Shown: piece by piece, positions 10,535-18,557 of the stretch
How the letters are laid out: each line of letters begins with the position of its first letter
Position numbering within the stretch: the first letter of the stretch is position 1
Assembly: GCA_934572465.1 (NCBI GenBank)
Contig: CAKTLG010000002.1
Span: forward strand, 43,119-107,118
Source: an uncultured Oscillospiraceae bacterium
GTDB lineage: Bacteria; Bacillota; Clostridia; Oscillospirales; Oscillospiraceae
Direction of reading: 5' to 3'
Length of the DNA stretch: 64,000 nucleotides
Notes under the pieces: model-generated
What the model saw: only the letters and a program-made list of their open reading frames with translations
Databases searched by the model: none
Told to the model about the DNA's origin: nothing
Translations under genes and position numbers: made by a program

Positions 10535-11355
10535 GGCCTTGCGCTCCCTCCCTGCGCGTCCGCGCCTGACTGGTAGCCGTAGCCGTATCCGTAACCATAG
10601 CCACGGCCATAATAGCCGTAGCGGCCATAGCGGTAATACCTATTATAATGATACCGGCCGTATTTCCCGCCGGCGGCGGCAACGTCGTCGAGCACGAAGC
10701 CGAGGATCTTGGCCTGTGCGTAGCCGAGCTGCCCGACCGCGTGTGCGACCGGCCCGCGCTCGGACTGTCCCGCCCGCACGACGAACAGCACGCCGTCGCA
10801 CTTGGGCGCGAGCACTACCGCATCAGTGACCATGTTGACCGGCGGGGTATCGAGCAGGATGTAGTCGTATTTTTCGCGCAGCTGCGCGAGCAGCGCGCTC
10901 ATACGCGCCGAGCCGAGCAGCTCCGAGGGGTTCGGCGGGATGTCGCCGGAGAGGATGATGTCGAGCAGCGGCGTGCCGCTCGGCAGCGTCGCCTCGCCGA
11001 GCAGCGCGGGATCGAGCAGAAGATTGCTCAGCCCCACGCGCGCGCTTTTTTGCAGCAGGCGCGCGAGCTTCGGGCGGCGAAGGTCGCAATCGATCAGCAG
11101 CACGCGGTTCTCCGCCTCGGCGAACGAGGTGGCAAGGTTCAGCGCGGTGATGCTCTTGCCCTCGCTTTGCAGCGAGGAGGTCACGACCACGGTCTTGCAG
11201 CCGTCCGTCCCCGCGAGGGCGAACATCGTGTTCGTGCGCAGGGTCTTGTACGCCTCGCGGATGAAGAAGTTGCTCTCGGGCGAGAGGATGCTCTGCCGTT
11301 CCTCGGCGAGCTGTGCGGCGCTCAGCGCGCCGGTCTTTTTTTTGCCGTGCAGCAT
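10531..11355 (-). CDS. CpsD/CapB-family bacterial tyrosine kinase (BY-kinase) with tyrosine-rich tail
   Basis: 274 aa cytoplasmic P-loop kinase. Visible motifs are Walker A (SLQSEGKS, residues 61-68), Walker A' (LLIDCD, 86-91) and Walker B (ILLDTPP, about 165). The N-terminal EAYKTLRTN matches the oligomerisation helix of the family. The C-terminal tail is exceptional: residues 231-262 contain 14 tyrosines alternating with Gly and Arg, where homologues usually have a handful. The family autophosphorylates this cluster and acts with a Wzz-like membrane activator (the preceding gene) and a PHP phosphatase (the next gene). The start shares one base with the upstream stop (TGATG). Confidence 0.92.
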   Translation of the reverse strand: MLHGKKKTGALSAAQLAEERQSILSPESNFFIREAYKTLRTNTMFALAGTDGCKTVVVTSSLQSEGKSITALNLATSFAEAENRVLLIDCDLRRPKLARLLQKSARVGLSNLLLDPALLGEATLPSGTPLLDIILSGDIPPNPSELLGSARMSALLAQLREKYDYILLDTPPVNMVTDAVVLAPKCDGVLFVVRAGQSERGPVAHAVGQLGYAQAKILGFVLDDVAAAGGKYGRYHYNRYYRYGRYGYYGRGYGYGYGYGYQSGADAQGGSARP

Positions 11356-12134
11356 CAGCCGTTCCCTCCCTTCTGCGCGTTCGCCGACGCGTAGGGCGCG
11401 GCGTAGGCGCGCTTTTTCCCGTTCGCGGTCTGCGTAAAGCTCGGGATCTGTCCGAGCACGGGCAGATCAAAGAGCGCGGTGAGGTCTTCCTCCTCCTTGA
11501 TGCGCACATCGAGCAGGCTGCGCAGCGTCACATAGAGCACCGCGAGCGCCGCGCCCACGACCGCGCCGAGCATCGCGCTGCGGCTGTAGCTCGGCGAGCA
11601 GCGGCTCGTCGGCACCTTGGCATAGTCGATGATCTTGGCGGAGCTGCCTTCGACGATGCTCTCGATCTCGACGGGCGCGACATTGGCAACGGCATTGGCA
11701 AGGTGCGCGGCGGCCTCGGGATCGGGGTGGGTGATGTAGACGTTGAACATCTCCGTTTCGCCGACCTGACGGGTGCTCAGCAGGCCGCGCATGGTGTCGG
11801 GCGTGTAGTAGACGCCCGCCTCCTCGGCCACCTTGGTCAGCACCGCGTCGCTGCGGATGATGTTGGAATAGGTGTTGACGAGCTGCTGCGAGGCCTGCAG
11901 GTTGCCGCCGGAAATGTAGTCGATGCGTTCGCCGCTGCGGATGTTATTGACGTAGATGGTGACGCTCGCCTGATAGAGCGGCGTGACCATTTTCATCGTA
12001 TACAGCAGCGATGCGCCGCCGACGAGCAGCGCGCACAGCACGATCAGCCACCACTTATGCAGATACGACAGCAGCAGCTTGCGCAGGTCGATCTCGATGA
12101 TCTCCGGATTTTCATTCATTGCTTCTTTAATCAC
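11355..12134 (-). CDS. CpsC/CapA-family Wzz-like polysaccharide chain-length and kinase activator protein
   Basis: 259 aa with two membrane segments: residues about 28-48 (WWLIVLCALLVGGASLLY) and about 190-210 (SAMLGAVVGAALAVLYVTL). Between them is the extracellular Wzz-like domain. After the second TM, about 45 cytoplasmic residues would contact the BY-kinase. The frame opens at a GTG (12134). An internal ATG at 12117-12119 is an equally possible start. It is the first gene of the operon and lies about 135 bases downstream of a good sigma-A promoter. No glycosyltransferase or polymerase follows, so in this operon the module feeds the giant surface protein rather than a visible polysaccharide pathway (inference). 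Confidence 0.88.
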   Translation of the reverse strand: MIKEAMNENPEIIEIDLRKLLLSYLHKWWLIVLCALLVGGASLLYTMKMVTPLYQASVTIYVNNIRSGERIDYISGGNLQASQQLVNTYSNIIRSDAVLTKVAEEAGVYYTPDTMRGLLSTRQVGETEMFNVYITHPDPEAAAHLANAVANVAPVEIESIVEGSSAKIIDYAKVPTSRCSPSYSRSAMLGAVVGAALAVLYVTLRSLLDVRIKEEEDLTALFDLPVLGQIPSFTQTANGKKRAYAAPYASANAQKGGNG

Positions 12135-12270
12135 GTTCGCTCACTTTCCCGCGCTCTAAGCGGCTTTGGGGCATCCCCTCGCCGGGCGTGGTGATTTTTA
12201 CACATTGCGCCCTGAATTTTTGCTCATTTCCGAAAAATGGACAGAAGGGCACAATTTTCGAATTATGAAT

Positions 12271-12299
12271 TACTATATACCATTTCGCCGGAAAAAGCA
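12271..12299 (-). promoter_or_regulatory. Sigma-A promoter of the tyrosine-kinase/giant protein operon
   Basis: -35 TTGCTT (12294-12299), 17-base spacer, -10 TATAGT (12271-12276) on the minus strand. It implies a leader of about 130 bases before the Wzz-like gene. The gene-free stretch 12135-12686 otherwise holds only the terminator at 12631-12664. Confidence 0.7.
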
Positions 12300-12630
12300 A
12301 GCCGTATCCGGAAAAAACGCTGTATTTGCAATGTTCCCCGCGTCCTGTGAACGGTATCTTGACGCGTTGCTTTTCTCTGCGCCTGTCCCTCCGTTCCCTC
12401 ATCCCGCGGGGCGAGGCGCAGCAGGCCTGAAAAACCGCCGCGCGTCATAAAAAATCGACCGTCTGCGCCGAAAATGATGGTTTTACGCATTCGCGGCCTC
12501 TCCGCCGCATTATGCTGCAAGGATATGATACCGCCTTTCGGTCGGCGCGGCGCATTTTTGACGCGAAATGTATGATTTTGCGTTCCGAAATGCAGCGCGC
12601 GGCAGAGCGCGAAGTCCGGCAAAGCGCGGA

Positions 12631-12664
12631 AAAAGCTGTGAAGCATGAATGCTTCACAGCTTTT
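12631..12664 (-). terminator. Terminator of the MATE gene
   Basis: Perfect 16-base-pair stem AAAAGCTGTGAAGCAT with its complement around a 2-base centre, ending in TTTT. It lies directly downstream of the MATE stop at 12687. The A/T ends are symmetric, so it could work in both directions. Confidence 0.85.
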
Positions 12665-12686
12665 CGATCCTGCGGTCTTTCTAACG

Positions 12687-14072
12687 TCACTCGCCCTCAT
12701 GCCTTTGCAGTGCGGCAAAGCGGCGCGTCGGCCTGTAATAGAGCACCGCGCACAGCATCAGCAGCGCCGTCGTTACCAGACTGATGGGAAACGCCAGCAT
12801 GATGGTCCGGAACGTCGGGTCCTTGGGGAACACCCAGTAGATCCAGCTCAGTCGGATGCCGCACACGCCGAGCATCGTCAGTATCGCGGGCGGCAGCGAG
12901 ATGCTGAAGCCGCGCAGATAGCCGGAGAGCACCTCGTAGAAAAGGCTCGCAAAGTGCGCCAGCATGACGGTCATCAGCCGGATATAGCCGACCTCCACCA
13001 CCTGCGGATCGTCGTTGAAGACGGACAGCAGCGGCTTGCCGAAAAAGAGCACCGTTGAAATGGCGATGCCGAGCACCACGACGCCCTCGGCAAGACAGAG
13101 CAGCATCGTGCGCTTGCAGCGGTGCAGCTCGCCCGCGCCGAAGTTCTGCCCGACGAACGTGGTGCAGGCCTGGCTGAACGCGTTGAGAATGTCGTAGGTG
13201 ATGATCTCGATGTTGTACGCCGCGCTCGACGCCGCCATCACCACCGTGCCGAGGCTGTTGATGGCCGACTGGATAACGATGTTGGCAACGGCGAACACCG
13301 CGCTCTGCACGCCAGCCGGCAGGCCGATCTGCAGAATGCGCTTGAGGCTGCGCCCGTCGACGCGCAGCTCCTTCGGCTCCACATGGACGACCAGCGCCGT
13401 TCTGCGCAGCCGCCGGTAGAGCAGCAGCGCGCTGACGGCGTTGGAGATCACCGTGGCGATCGCCACGCCGTCCACCGTCATCTTCAGGGCAATGACGAAA
13501 AAGATATTCAGTATCACATTCAGCACGCCGGAGACCAACAGCGCGAGCAGCGGCACTCTCGTCTCGCCGACGCTGCGGAAAATGGCGGCCTCGAAGTTAT
13601 AGAGCAGAATGACCGGCAGCCCCGCAAAGTAGATGCGCAGATACATCAGCGCCAGCGGCATCACGTCCTCCGGCACGCGCAGCAGTCCCAGCAGCGGCTC
13701 GGCGACCAGCTCGCCGAACACGGCGACAGCCGCGCCGCCCACGACCGACACAACGATCGACGTGTGCACCGTTTTCCGCACGAAGGACTCGTCCCCCTCG
13801 CCGATGGCGTGAGCGATGATGACATTCGCGCCCAGCGCGATGCCGATGAACAGGTTGACGATCAGGCTGATGATCGGACTGTTCGCTCCCACGGCCGCGA
13901 CCGCCGCCGTGCTGAGCTCCCCCGTAAAGTTACCGACAATGACGATGTCGGCCGCGTTGAACAGCTGCCCGAGGATCGCCGTGGCCGCCACCGGCAGCGC
14001 AAACAGCGGGATCCTGCTCCAGATCGGCCCATGCAGCATATCGAGCCGCGGGGCCTTTGTCTGTGCGCCCAT
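12687..14072 (-). CDS. MATE family multidrug/metabolite exporter
   Basis: 461 aa, the normal MATE length, with about 12 membrane segments in two homologous halves. The N-terminal half has LFALPVAATAILGQLFNAAD followed by VGNFTG. The second half has the matching QIGLPAGVQSAVFAVANIV and VGQNFGAGE. MATE proteins export cationic or amphipathic compounds with Na+ or H+ antiport; the substrate cannot be told. The ATG has a GGAGGGGGAG ribosome-binding site. It has its own promoter (14112-14139) overlapped by a 10-bp inverted repeat, and its own terminator, so it is monocistronic. A second, only distantly similar MATE lies at 19338-20714. Confidence 0.92.
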   Translation of the reverse strand: MGAQTKAPRLDMLHGPIWSRIPLFALPVAATAILGQLFNAADIVIVGNFTGELSTAAVAAVGANSPIISLIVNLFIGIALGANVIIAHAIGEGDESFVRKTVHTSIVVSVVGGAAVAVFGELVAEPLLGLLRVPEDVMPLALMYLRIYFAGLPVILLYNFEAAIFRSVGETRVPLLALLVSGVLNVILNIFFVIALKMTVDGVAIATVISNAVSALLLYRRLRRTALVVHVEPKELRVDGRSLKRILQIGLPAGVQSAVFAVANIVIQSAINSLGTVVMAASSAAYNIEIITYDILNAFSQACTTFVGQNFGAGELHRCKRTMLLCLAEGVVVLGIAISTVLFFGKPLLSVFNDDPQVVEVGYIRLMTVMLAHFASLFYEVLSGYLRGFSISLPPAILTMLGVCGIRLSWIYWVFPKDPTFRTIMLAFPISLVTTALLMLCAVLYYRPTRRFAALQRHEGE

Positions 14073-14111
14073 ACTCCCCCTCCGTTCCTCTCATTCAAAA
14101 TGGCGGTGCAA

Positions 14112-14139
14112 AGTATATCACGCCCCGCGGAAAATGCAA
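14112..14139 (-). promoter_or_regulatory. MATE promoter inside an inverted repeat
   Basis: -35 TTGCAT (14134-14139), 16-base spacer, -10 TATACT (14112-14117). Perfect 10-bp arms ATATCACGCC (14115-14124) and GGCGTGATAT (14140-14149) bracket the -35 and spacer and overlap the -10. They could be a repressor operator or a weak terminator hairpin of the upstream gene. Confidence 0.65.
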
Positions 14140-14157
14140 GGCGTGATATGCACAAAT

Positions 14158-15756
14158 TTATCGCAGCATTTCCATGATCTCCCGGATGGTAAAGCGGCTT
14201 TTGTAGTAGTTCAGCTCGTCGGCGATCAGCTCATCGAGCACGCGCATCCCCAGCACCTCGACCGGTGCCTTGTCGTCGGTAAGAATGCACTCACCGCCCT
14301 CATACTCCGTAAGCGCCTCAGCGACGGTGTCCATCATGGCGGCATAGTTTCCGTCCGGCAGCGCCGCGCGGCTCGCGGCAAAGCGCTCCGGCAGACCGTC
14401 GGCATTCGTGCAGAATACCTCGGTATTCGTATTGCCGCGCACGTCGGCAAGATAGGTGTGGGCGAAGACGCTCGCCATCGTGTCGCAGAGGTACTCGTTG
14501 ATCGAACCGTTCTCGCGCGAGGTCATGTTCAGATTCACGACCATCACGCCCTCCGGCTTGAGATGCCGCGCGACCTCCGTAAAAAACTCCCTGCTCGAAA
14601 GCTGGAACGGGATGGTGATGTCCTGATAGGCGTCCACCATGATAACGTCGAACAGCTCGTCGGACGCGGCAAGGTAGGCGCGCCCGTCCTCGACGGCGAC
14701 CGTCACGCTCTCGGGCAGGCCGAAGTATTCCGTCGCGATCGCGGCGATCTTTTTGTCGATCTCCGCGCCCTGCACGCTCGCACCGGGGAAATAGCGCGTG
14801 CAGTAGCTCGCGTATGTCCCCGACCCCATGCCGAGGATCATGACGCTGCGGCTCTCGTTTTCCGTGCCGTCCATGCCCGCCATGCAGGGCGCGGCGAGCG
14901 CATAATCATAGTACATGCCGGTCAGCTCGCCTTCCTTGTTCTGCACCGACTGCACGCCAAAGAGCACGTTCGTCGACAGGATCGTCCGCCGCTCGTCCTC
15001 CTTGACCTGCAAATAGTTGTAGATCGACTCGTCCTCCAGCGTCAGATCGCTCTCCCAGAAGGCAAAGCTGTAGGATGGCAGCGCGAAGCACAGCGCGGCG
15101 ATGAGCAGCACCGAGACGATGCCCGGCACGCTCTTTTTCTTCTCAAAGATGAAATACGCAATGCCGATGGCCGCAAGCACACCGGAGAAAATGAGGAACG
15201 TCGCCGCCGTGCCGACGGCGGGGATGGTCACGAATGTCGGCACGAAGGTGCCGATGATGCTGCCGATGGTGTTGAGCGCGCCCAGCCGGCCCACGGTCTT
15301 TCCCGTGTCGTCGAGGTTAGCGACCGTAAAGCGCGTGAGCGACGGCGTGACCGTGCCGAGCAGGACACAGGGGAAGGCGAAAATGACGAGACAGGCGACC
15401 AGCGCCGCCCAGACGAGCAGATCCTTCGTGATGAACATCGCCATGAGGAGCGAGATGCCCGCGATGAGATATCGTCCCGCAAACGGGATGAGCGCGATCC
15501 AGACCGCCGCGATGATGAGCCTGCGGTAGAGCTTATCGGGCGTCGCGCTCTTATCGGCGAGCTTGCCGCCCCAGACGTTGCCGACGGCCATGGCGATCAT
15601 GATGACGCCGATGATGACCGTCCACACGATCTGCGACGAGCTGAAGTACGGCGCCATGAGACGGCTCGCGCCAAGCTCGACGGCCATAACGGACATACCG
15701 GCAAAAAACTCCGTCAGATACAAAAACCATTTTCGATGCGTCAATCCCCGCTGCAT
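14158..15756 (-). CDS. Fused MFS-like membrane / spermidine-synthase-like protein
   Basis: 532 aa. The first about 270 residues form about nine membrane segments. The C-terminal about 260 residues are a Rossmann-fold spermidine-synthase-like domain with MILGMGSGTYA (nucleotide-loop position), GAEIDKKI, VEDGRAYL and MVDAYQD. The first glycine loop reads GMGSG instead of the GGGDG of true spermidine synthases, so aminopropyl transfer is not assured. Fused MFS/SpeE-like proteins are common in Bacteria and mostly uncharacterised. I chose the ATG at 15756 because it has an AAAGGAG site and is followed directly by the first membrane segment; the frame extends 30 residues upstream without support. 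A weak promoter (TTGCTT, 17, TACCTT) lies upstream. Confidence 0.85.
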   Translation of the reverse strand: MQRGLTHRKWFLYLTEFFAGMSVMAVELGASRLMAPYFSSSQIVWTVIIGVIMIAMAVGNVWGGKLADKSATPDKLYRRLIIAAVWIALIPFAGRYLIAGISLLMAMFITKDLLVWAALVACLVIFAFPCVLLGTVTPSLTRFTVANLDDTGKTVGRLGALNTIGSIIGTFVPTFVTIPAVGTAATFLIFSGVLAAIGIAYFIFEKKKSVPGIVSVLLIAALCFALPSYSFAFWESDLTLEDESIYNYLQVKEDERRTILSTNVLFGVQSVQNKEGELTGMYYDYALAAPCMAGMDGTENESRSVMILGMGSGTYASYCTRYFPGASVQGAEIDKKIAAIATEYFGLPESVTVAVEDGRAYLAASDELFDVIMVDAYQDITIPFQLSSREFFTEVARHLKPEGVMVVNLNMTSRENGSINEYLCDTMASVFAHTYLADVRGNTNTEVFCTNADGLPERFAASRAALPDGNYAAMMDTVAEALTEYEGGECILTDDKAPVEVLGMRVLDELIADELNYYKSRFTIREIMEMLR

Positions 15757-15922
15757 GGTAAGGCTCCTTTGCGTTTGGAATCCCCGCCGCCGCGTCCCGC
15801 GGACACGCGCGCCGGTACTGCTCCAAGGTATCATACACAGGCGCAAAAAGCAAGGCCGTTGTGCGCCCGCGCGCTGTCCCCGTTTTCGATGAATACACCG
15901 TCCATGACGGTAGTCTTACCGC

Positions 15923-16225
15923 TTAAAAAATACCGTGATTGTATTTGATCTGCCCATATAGAATAAAGGCCAAGCCGACGGCCATTGCCGGAAGAACAAC
16001 ATAATCGATTGCCGCATCATTCCAAAACGCAACGAGATACGACAAAATCAGGGAAGCGCCAATAACAAGCGTTCCTGTGCCAACAGTCCTGCCATATCGG
16101 GGAATGTCTTCTTCTTTTACATTCCTGCGGTTGTAGGAATGTATCGTGCTGATATTTCCTTTTATATTTACGATGCCAAGGGTTGATAAAAATATGCCTA
16201 AAATCAGAAGCGGCAGGTAATCCAT
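15923..16225 (-). CDS. Small membrane protein of unknown function
   Basis: 100 aa with three probable membrane segments: residues 3-18, about 50-67 (TGTLVIGASLILSYLVAF) and 75-92. Between the first two is a polar loop with HSYNRRNVKEEDIPRYGR. The ATG is preceded by AGGAGGTCACA. It is the last gene of a three-gene operon with the XRE regulator (9 bases upstream) and another small membrane protein. It may belong to the small DUF3784/SdpI-like membrane families, but I cannot confirm this. Immunity or envelope-stress roles are only guesses. Confidence 0.75.
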   Translation of the reverse strand: MDYLPLLILGIFLSTLGIVNIKGNISTIHSYNRRNVKEEDIPRYGRTVGTGTLVIGASLILSYLVAFWNDAAIDYVVLPAMAVGLAFILYGQIKYNHGIF

Positions 16226-16234
16226 TGTGACCTC

Positions 16235-16441
16235 CTAAAAATAGAATAATTCTTCAAATTTTCTGTCTAAAGCAACGCAGAGAATCAGCGCCAATTTTGC
16301 GGTCGGGTTGAACTGCCCCGTTTCAATAGAGCTGATCGTGTTTCGTGAAACACCCACCATCTCCGCAAGCTGGGCCTGTGAGAGTCCCCTTTCGGCACGG
16401 GCTTCTTTCAGTCTGTTCCGCAGCTTCAGTTCATCGTTCAT
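16235..16441 (-). CDS. XRE family helix-turn-helix regulator (short)
   Basis: 68 aa, essentially only the Cro/C1 fold. The HTH is LSQAQLAEMVGVSRNTISSI (residues 20-39), followed by E-T-G-Q-F-N-P-T. Short regulators of this type normally repress their own operon. The start overlaps the stop of the preceding membrane-protein gene as ATGA. It probably binds the 18-bp direct repeats at 16781-16828 that bracket the operon's -10 box (inference from position). Confidence 0.92.
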   Translation of the reverse strand: MNDELKLRNRLKEARAERGLSQAQLAEMVGVSRNTISSIETGQFNPTAKLALILCVALDRKFEELFYF

Positions 16442-16767
16442 CCCTTCACCTCAACCAGCCGCAGCATAAAAAAGGTAAAGCAAAGAATGAGCATTGCAAA
16501 GTACAAAACGGTAATCGTTAAATCTGTTTTCCTTTTCACTTTAATAAATTTCACCAGATAATGCGTGCCGAGAATACTGAAATAAATGATCCAGGGACTG
16601 AAAAGCATTGCATTCGCAGCCCATGCAAATATAACGGAGACTAAGCAGCACACGCCGGCTCCGACACGACTGGCAATGCTGCCGGCCTGTAATGTCGTTT
16701 CCAGCTCCGCCAAATCCCTATTTGCGTTTTCTTTTCGGCTGATCGCCAAAATATGTTCCCTTTCCAT
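16438..16767 (-). CDS. Small membrane protein, DUF6442-like, first gene of XRE operon
   Basis: 109 aa. The N-terminal about 30 residues are polar (EREHILAISRKENANRDLAE). Three membrane segments follow, at about 33-52, 55-72 and 82-104. The 'ILAxSRKEN' opening resembles a small Clostridia family (DUF6442) that I recall being paired with short XRE regulators; this is recall, not a search. Two adjacent ATGs are possible. The second, at 16767, has better spacing from GAGGTGAT. It follows a perfect-consensus promoter. Confidence 0.75.
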   Translation of the reverse strand: MEREHILAISRKENANRDLAELETTLQAGSIASRVGAGVCCLVSVIFAWAANAMLFSPWIIYFSILGTHYLVKFIKVKRKTDLTITVLYFAMLILCFTFFMLRLVEVKG

Positions 16768-16780
16768 CATATCACCTCAA

Positions 16781-16829
16781 TGCCAAGTTTACTTGTCACC
16801 ATTATAGTTGTGCCAAGTTTTATTGTCAA
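16781..16829 (-). promoter_or_regulatory. Consensus promoter flanked by direct-repeat operator of the XRE operon
   Basis: -35 TTGACA (16824-16829), 17-base spacer, -10 TATAAT (16801-16806), a perfect sigma-A match. Direct repeats of the pattern TGACAA-NN-AAACTTGGCA lie at 16811-16828 (over the -35 and spacer) and 16781-16798 (just downstream of the -10). They are exactly 30 bp apart, about three helical turns, as expected for cooperative repressor binding. Confidence 0.85.
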
Positions 16830-16998
16830 TACATACTTGCAGAATTTCCGTTGCGCCTGATGGAAAAAATACTGCGGCGCAGGACTCCGGGCGTCCATGG
16901 CATGGAACGCATCCATGCCCGTTCAAATCTCGCGGTGCGATCACCTCTTTAGCGTGTCATTCCTCGCAGAAGTTGGAATATCCGGCACACGGAGCGCA

Positions 16999-17027
16999 TT
17001 GACTTTTGCGGGAAAATATGATGTAAT
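16999..17027 (+). promoter_or_regulatory. gltX promoter
   Basis: TTGACT (16999-17004), 17-base spacer, TGTAAT (17022-17027). It lies 43 bases before the gltX ATG. I see nothing else in the stretch between this and the XRE promoter. Confidence 0.7.
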
Positions 17028-17069
17028 ATTATGTCTATATCTTTTATATCCGCTTCAGGAGGTCATGCT

Positions 17070-18557
17070 ATGTCCATCGACATGAAGTATTTTGAAGACA
17101 TGGAGGCGAAGATCCCGCACGGCAGTGTCCGCACGCGCTTCGCTCCCTCTCCCACGGGCTATATGCACGTCGGCAACCTGCGCACCGCGCTCTACACCTA
17201 TCTCATCGCCCGCCACGCAGGCGGCACGTTCATCCTCCGCATCGAGGATACCGACCAAGGCCGTCTCATCGAGGGCGCAACGGACGTCATCTACCGCACG
17301 ATGGCGGAATGCGGCCTTGACCACGACGAAGGCCCCGACGTCGGCGGCCCCGTTGCCCCGTATATCCAGAGCGAGCGGCGCGACACCTACGGCAAGTACG
17401 CAGAGCTTCTGGTCGAGCGCGGCCACGCCTACTACTGCTTCTGCGAGAAGGCCGAGAGCGAGGAGGACAGCGGGGAGTTCGACCGCGCGGACGATCCCTG
17501 CCGCGATCTGCCGCTCGACGAGGCCAAGGCGCGCGTCGCCGCGGGCGAGCCTTACGTCATCCGCCAGCGCATCCCGAAGGAAGGCACCACGACCTTCCGC
17601 GACGCGAGCTTCGGCGACATCACGGTCGAGAACAAGACGCTCGACGATCAGGTGCTCCTAAAGCGCGACGGCCTGCCGACCTACAACTTCGCCAATGTCA
17701 TCGACGACCATCTCATGGGCATCACCCATGTCGTGCGCGGCAGCGAATACCTCTCCTCCGCGCCGAAGTACAACCTTCTCTACGAGGGCTTCGGCTGGGA
17801 GGTGCCGACCTATGTGCACTGCTCCCCCGTCATGCGCGACGCGCAGCACAAGATGTCGAAGCGCCATGGCGACCCGAGCTATGAGGACTTGAAGGCGCAG
17901 GGCTTCCTGACTGACGCCATCCTCAACTATGTGGCGCTGCTCGGCTGGTCGCCGCGCGGCGAGCGGAGCGAGCAGGAATTCTTCACGCTCGACGAGCTGG
18001 TAGAGGCATTCGACATCGGCGGCATCTCCAAATCCCCCGCCATCTTCGACATCGAAAAGCTCAAGTATTTCAACGCCACCTATCTCCGCAATCTCACGCC
18101 GGAAGCATTCTGTAAGGTCGCTGAGCCTTACATCCGCCAGAGCGTGAAGAACGAGGCATACTCCGTCAGCGAGATCGCAGCGCTGCTTCAGGCGCGCTGC
18201 GAGATGCTCACCGACATTCCCGAGAAGGTCGACTTCTTCGACGCCCTCCCCGACTACGACGCCGCGTTCTACACGAACAAGAAGTCCAAGACGAACGCCG
18301 AGATCTCGCTCGATATGCTCCAGAAAGTCCTGCCCAAGCTCGAAAGCCTTCCCGCATGGACGAACGAGGCTATCCATGACATGCTCGTCTCGTTTGCCGA
18401 GGAGCTCGGCGTGAAAAATGCGACGCTCATGTGGCCGCTGCGCATCGCTGCTGCCGGCAAGCTCGTCACGCCCGGCGGCGCGGTGGAGATCTGCCACATC
18501 CTTGGCCGCGAGGAGACGCTCGCACGCGTGAAGGCCGGCATCGCCAAGCTTTCATGA
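17070..18557 (+). CDS. gltX: Glutamyl-tRNA synthetase (glutamate-tRNA ligase)
   Basis: 495 aa, class I aminoacyl-tRNA synthetase that charges tRNA-Glu in the cytoplasm. The HIGH-type motif is in PSPTGYMHVGN (residues 26-36) and the KMSKR loop is at 261-265. The zinc/insert region and the helical anticodon-binding C-terminus are of normal length. I chose the ATG at 17070 because AGGAGG precedes it; the frame is open 13 codons further upstream without support. The stop overlaps the spoIIM start (ATGA), an unusual pairing of a translation enzyme with a sporulation-family membrane protein. Confidence 0.97.
   Translation: MSIDMKYFEDMEAKIPHGSVRTRFAPSPTGYMHVGNLRTALYTYLIARHAGGTFILRIEDTDQGRLIEGATDVIYRTMAECGLDHDEGPDVGGPVAPYIQSERRDTYGKYAELLVERGHAYYCFCEKAESEEDSGEFDRADDPCRDLPLDEAKARVAAGEPYVIRQRIPKEGTTTFRDASFGDITVENKTLDDQVLLKRDGLPTYNFANVIDDHLMGITHVVRGSEYLSSAPKYNLLYEGFGWEVPTYVHCSPVMRDAQHKMSKRHGDPSYEDLKAQGFLTDAILNYVALLGWSPRGERSEQEFFTLDELVEAFDIGGISKSPAIFDIEKLKYFNATYLRNLTPEAFCKVAEPYIRQSVKNEAYSVSEIAALLQARCEMLTDIPEKVDFFDALPDYDAAFYTNKKSKTNAEISLDMLQKVLPKLESLPAWTNEAIHDMLVSFAEELGVKNATLMWPLRIAAAGKLVTPGGAVEICHILGREETLARVKAGIAKLS

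Noticed and set aside
12263..12718. 151-residue minus-strand frame between the kinase operon and MATE
   Set aside because: It crosses the MATE terminator hairpin and the kinase promoter, and has no ribosome-binding site or recognisable domain.
13122..15948. Long plus-strand frames rich in Arg, His and Gln
   Set aside because: Mirror frames of the MATE and fused synthase-like genes on the minus strand; composition is typical of antisense translation.
16910..16940. GTTCAAATC resembling a tRNA T-loop
   Set aside because: The flanking bases do not form a five-pair stem and no acceptor, D or anticodon arms are present.
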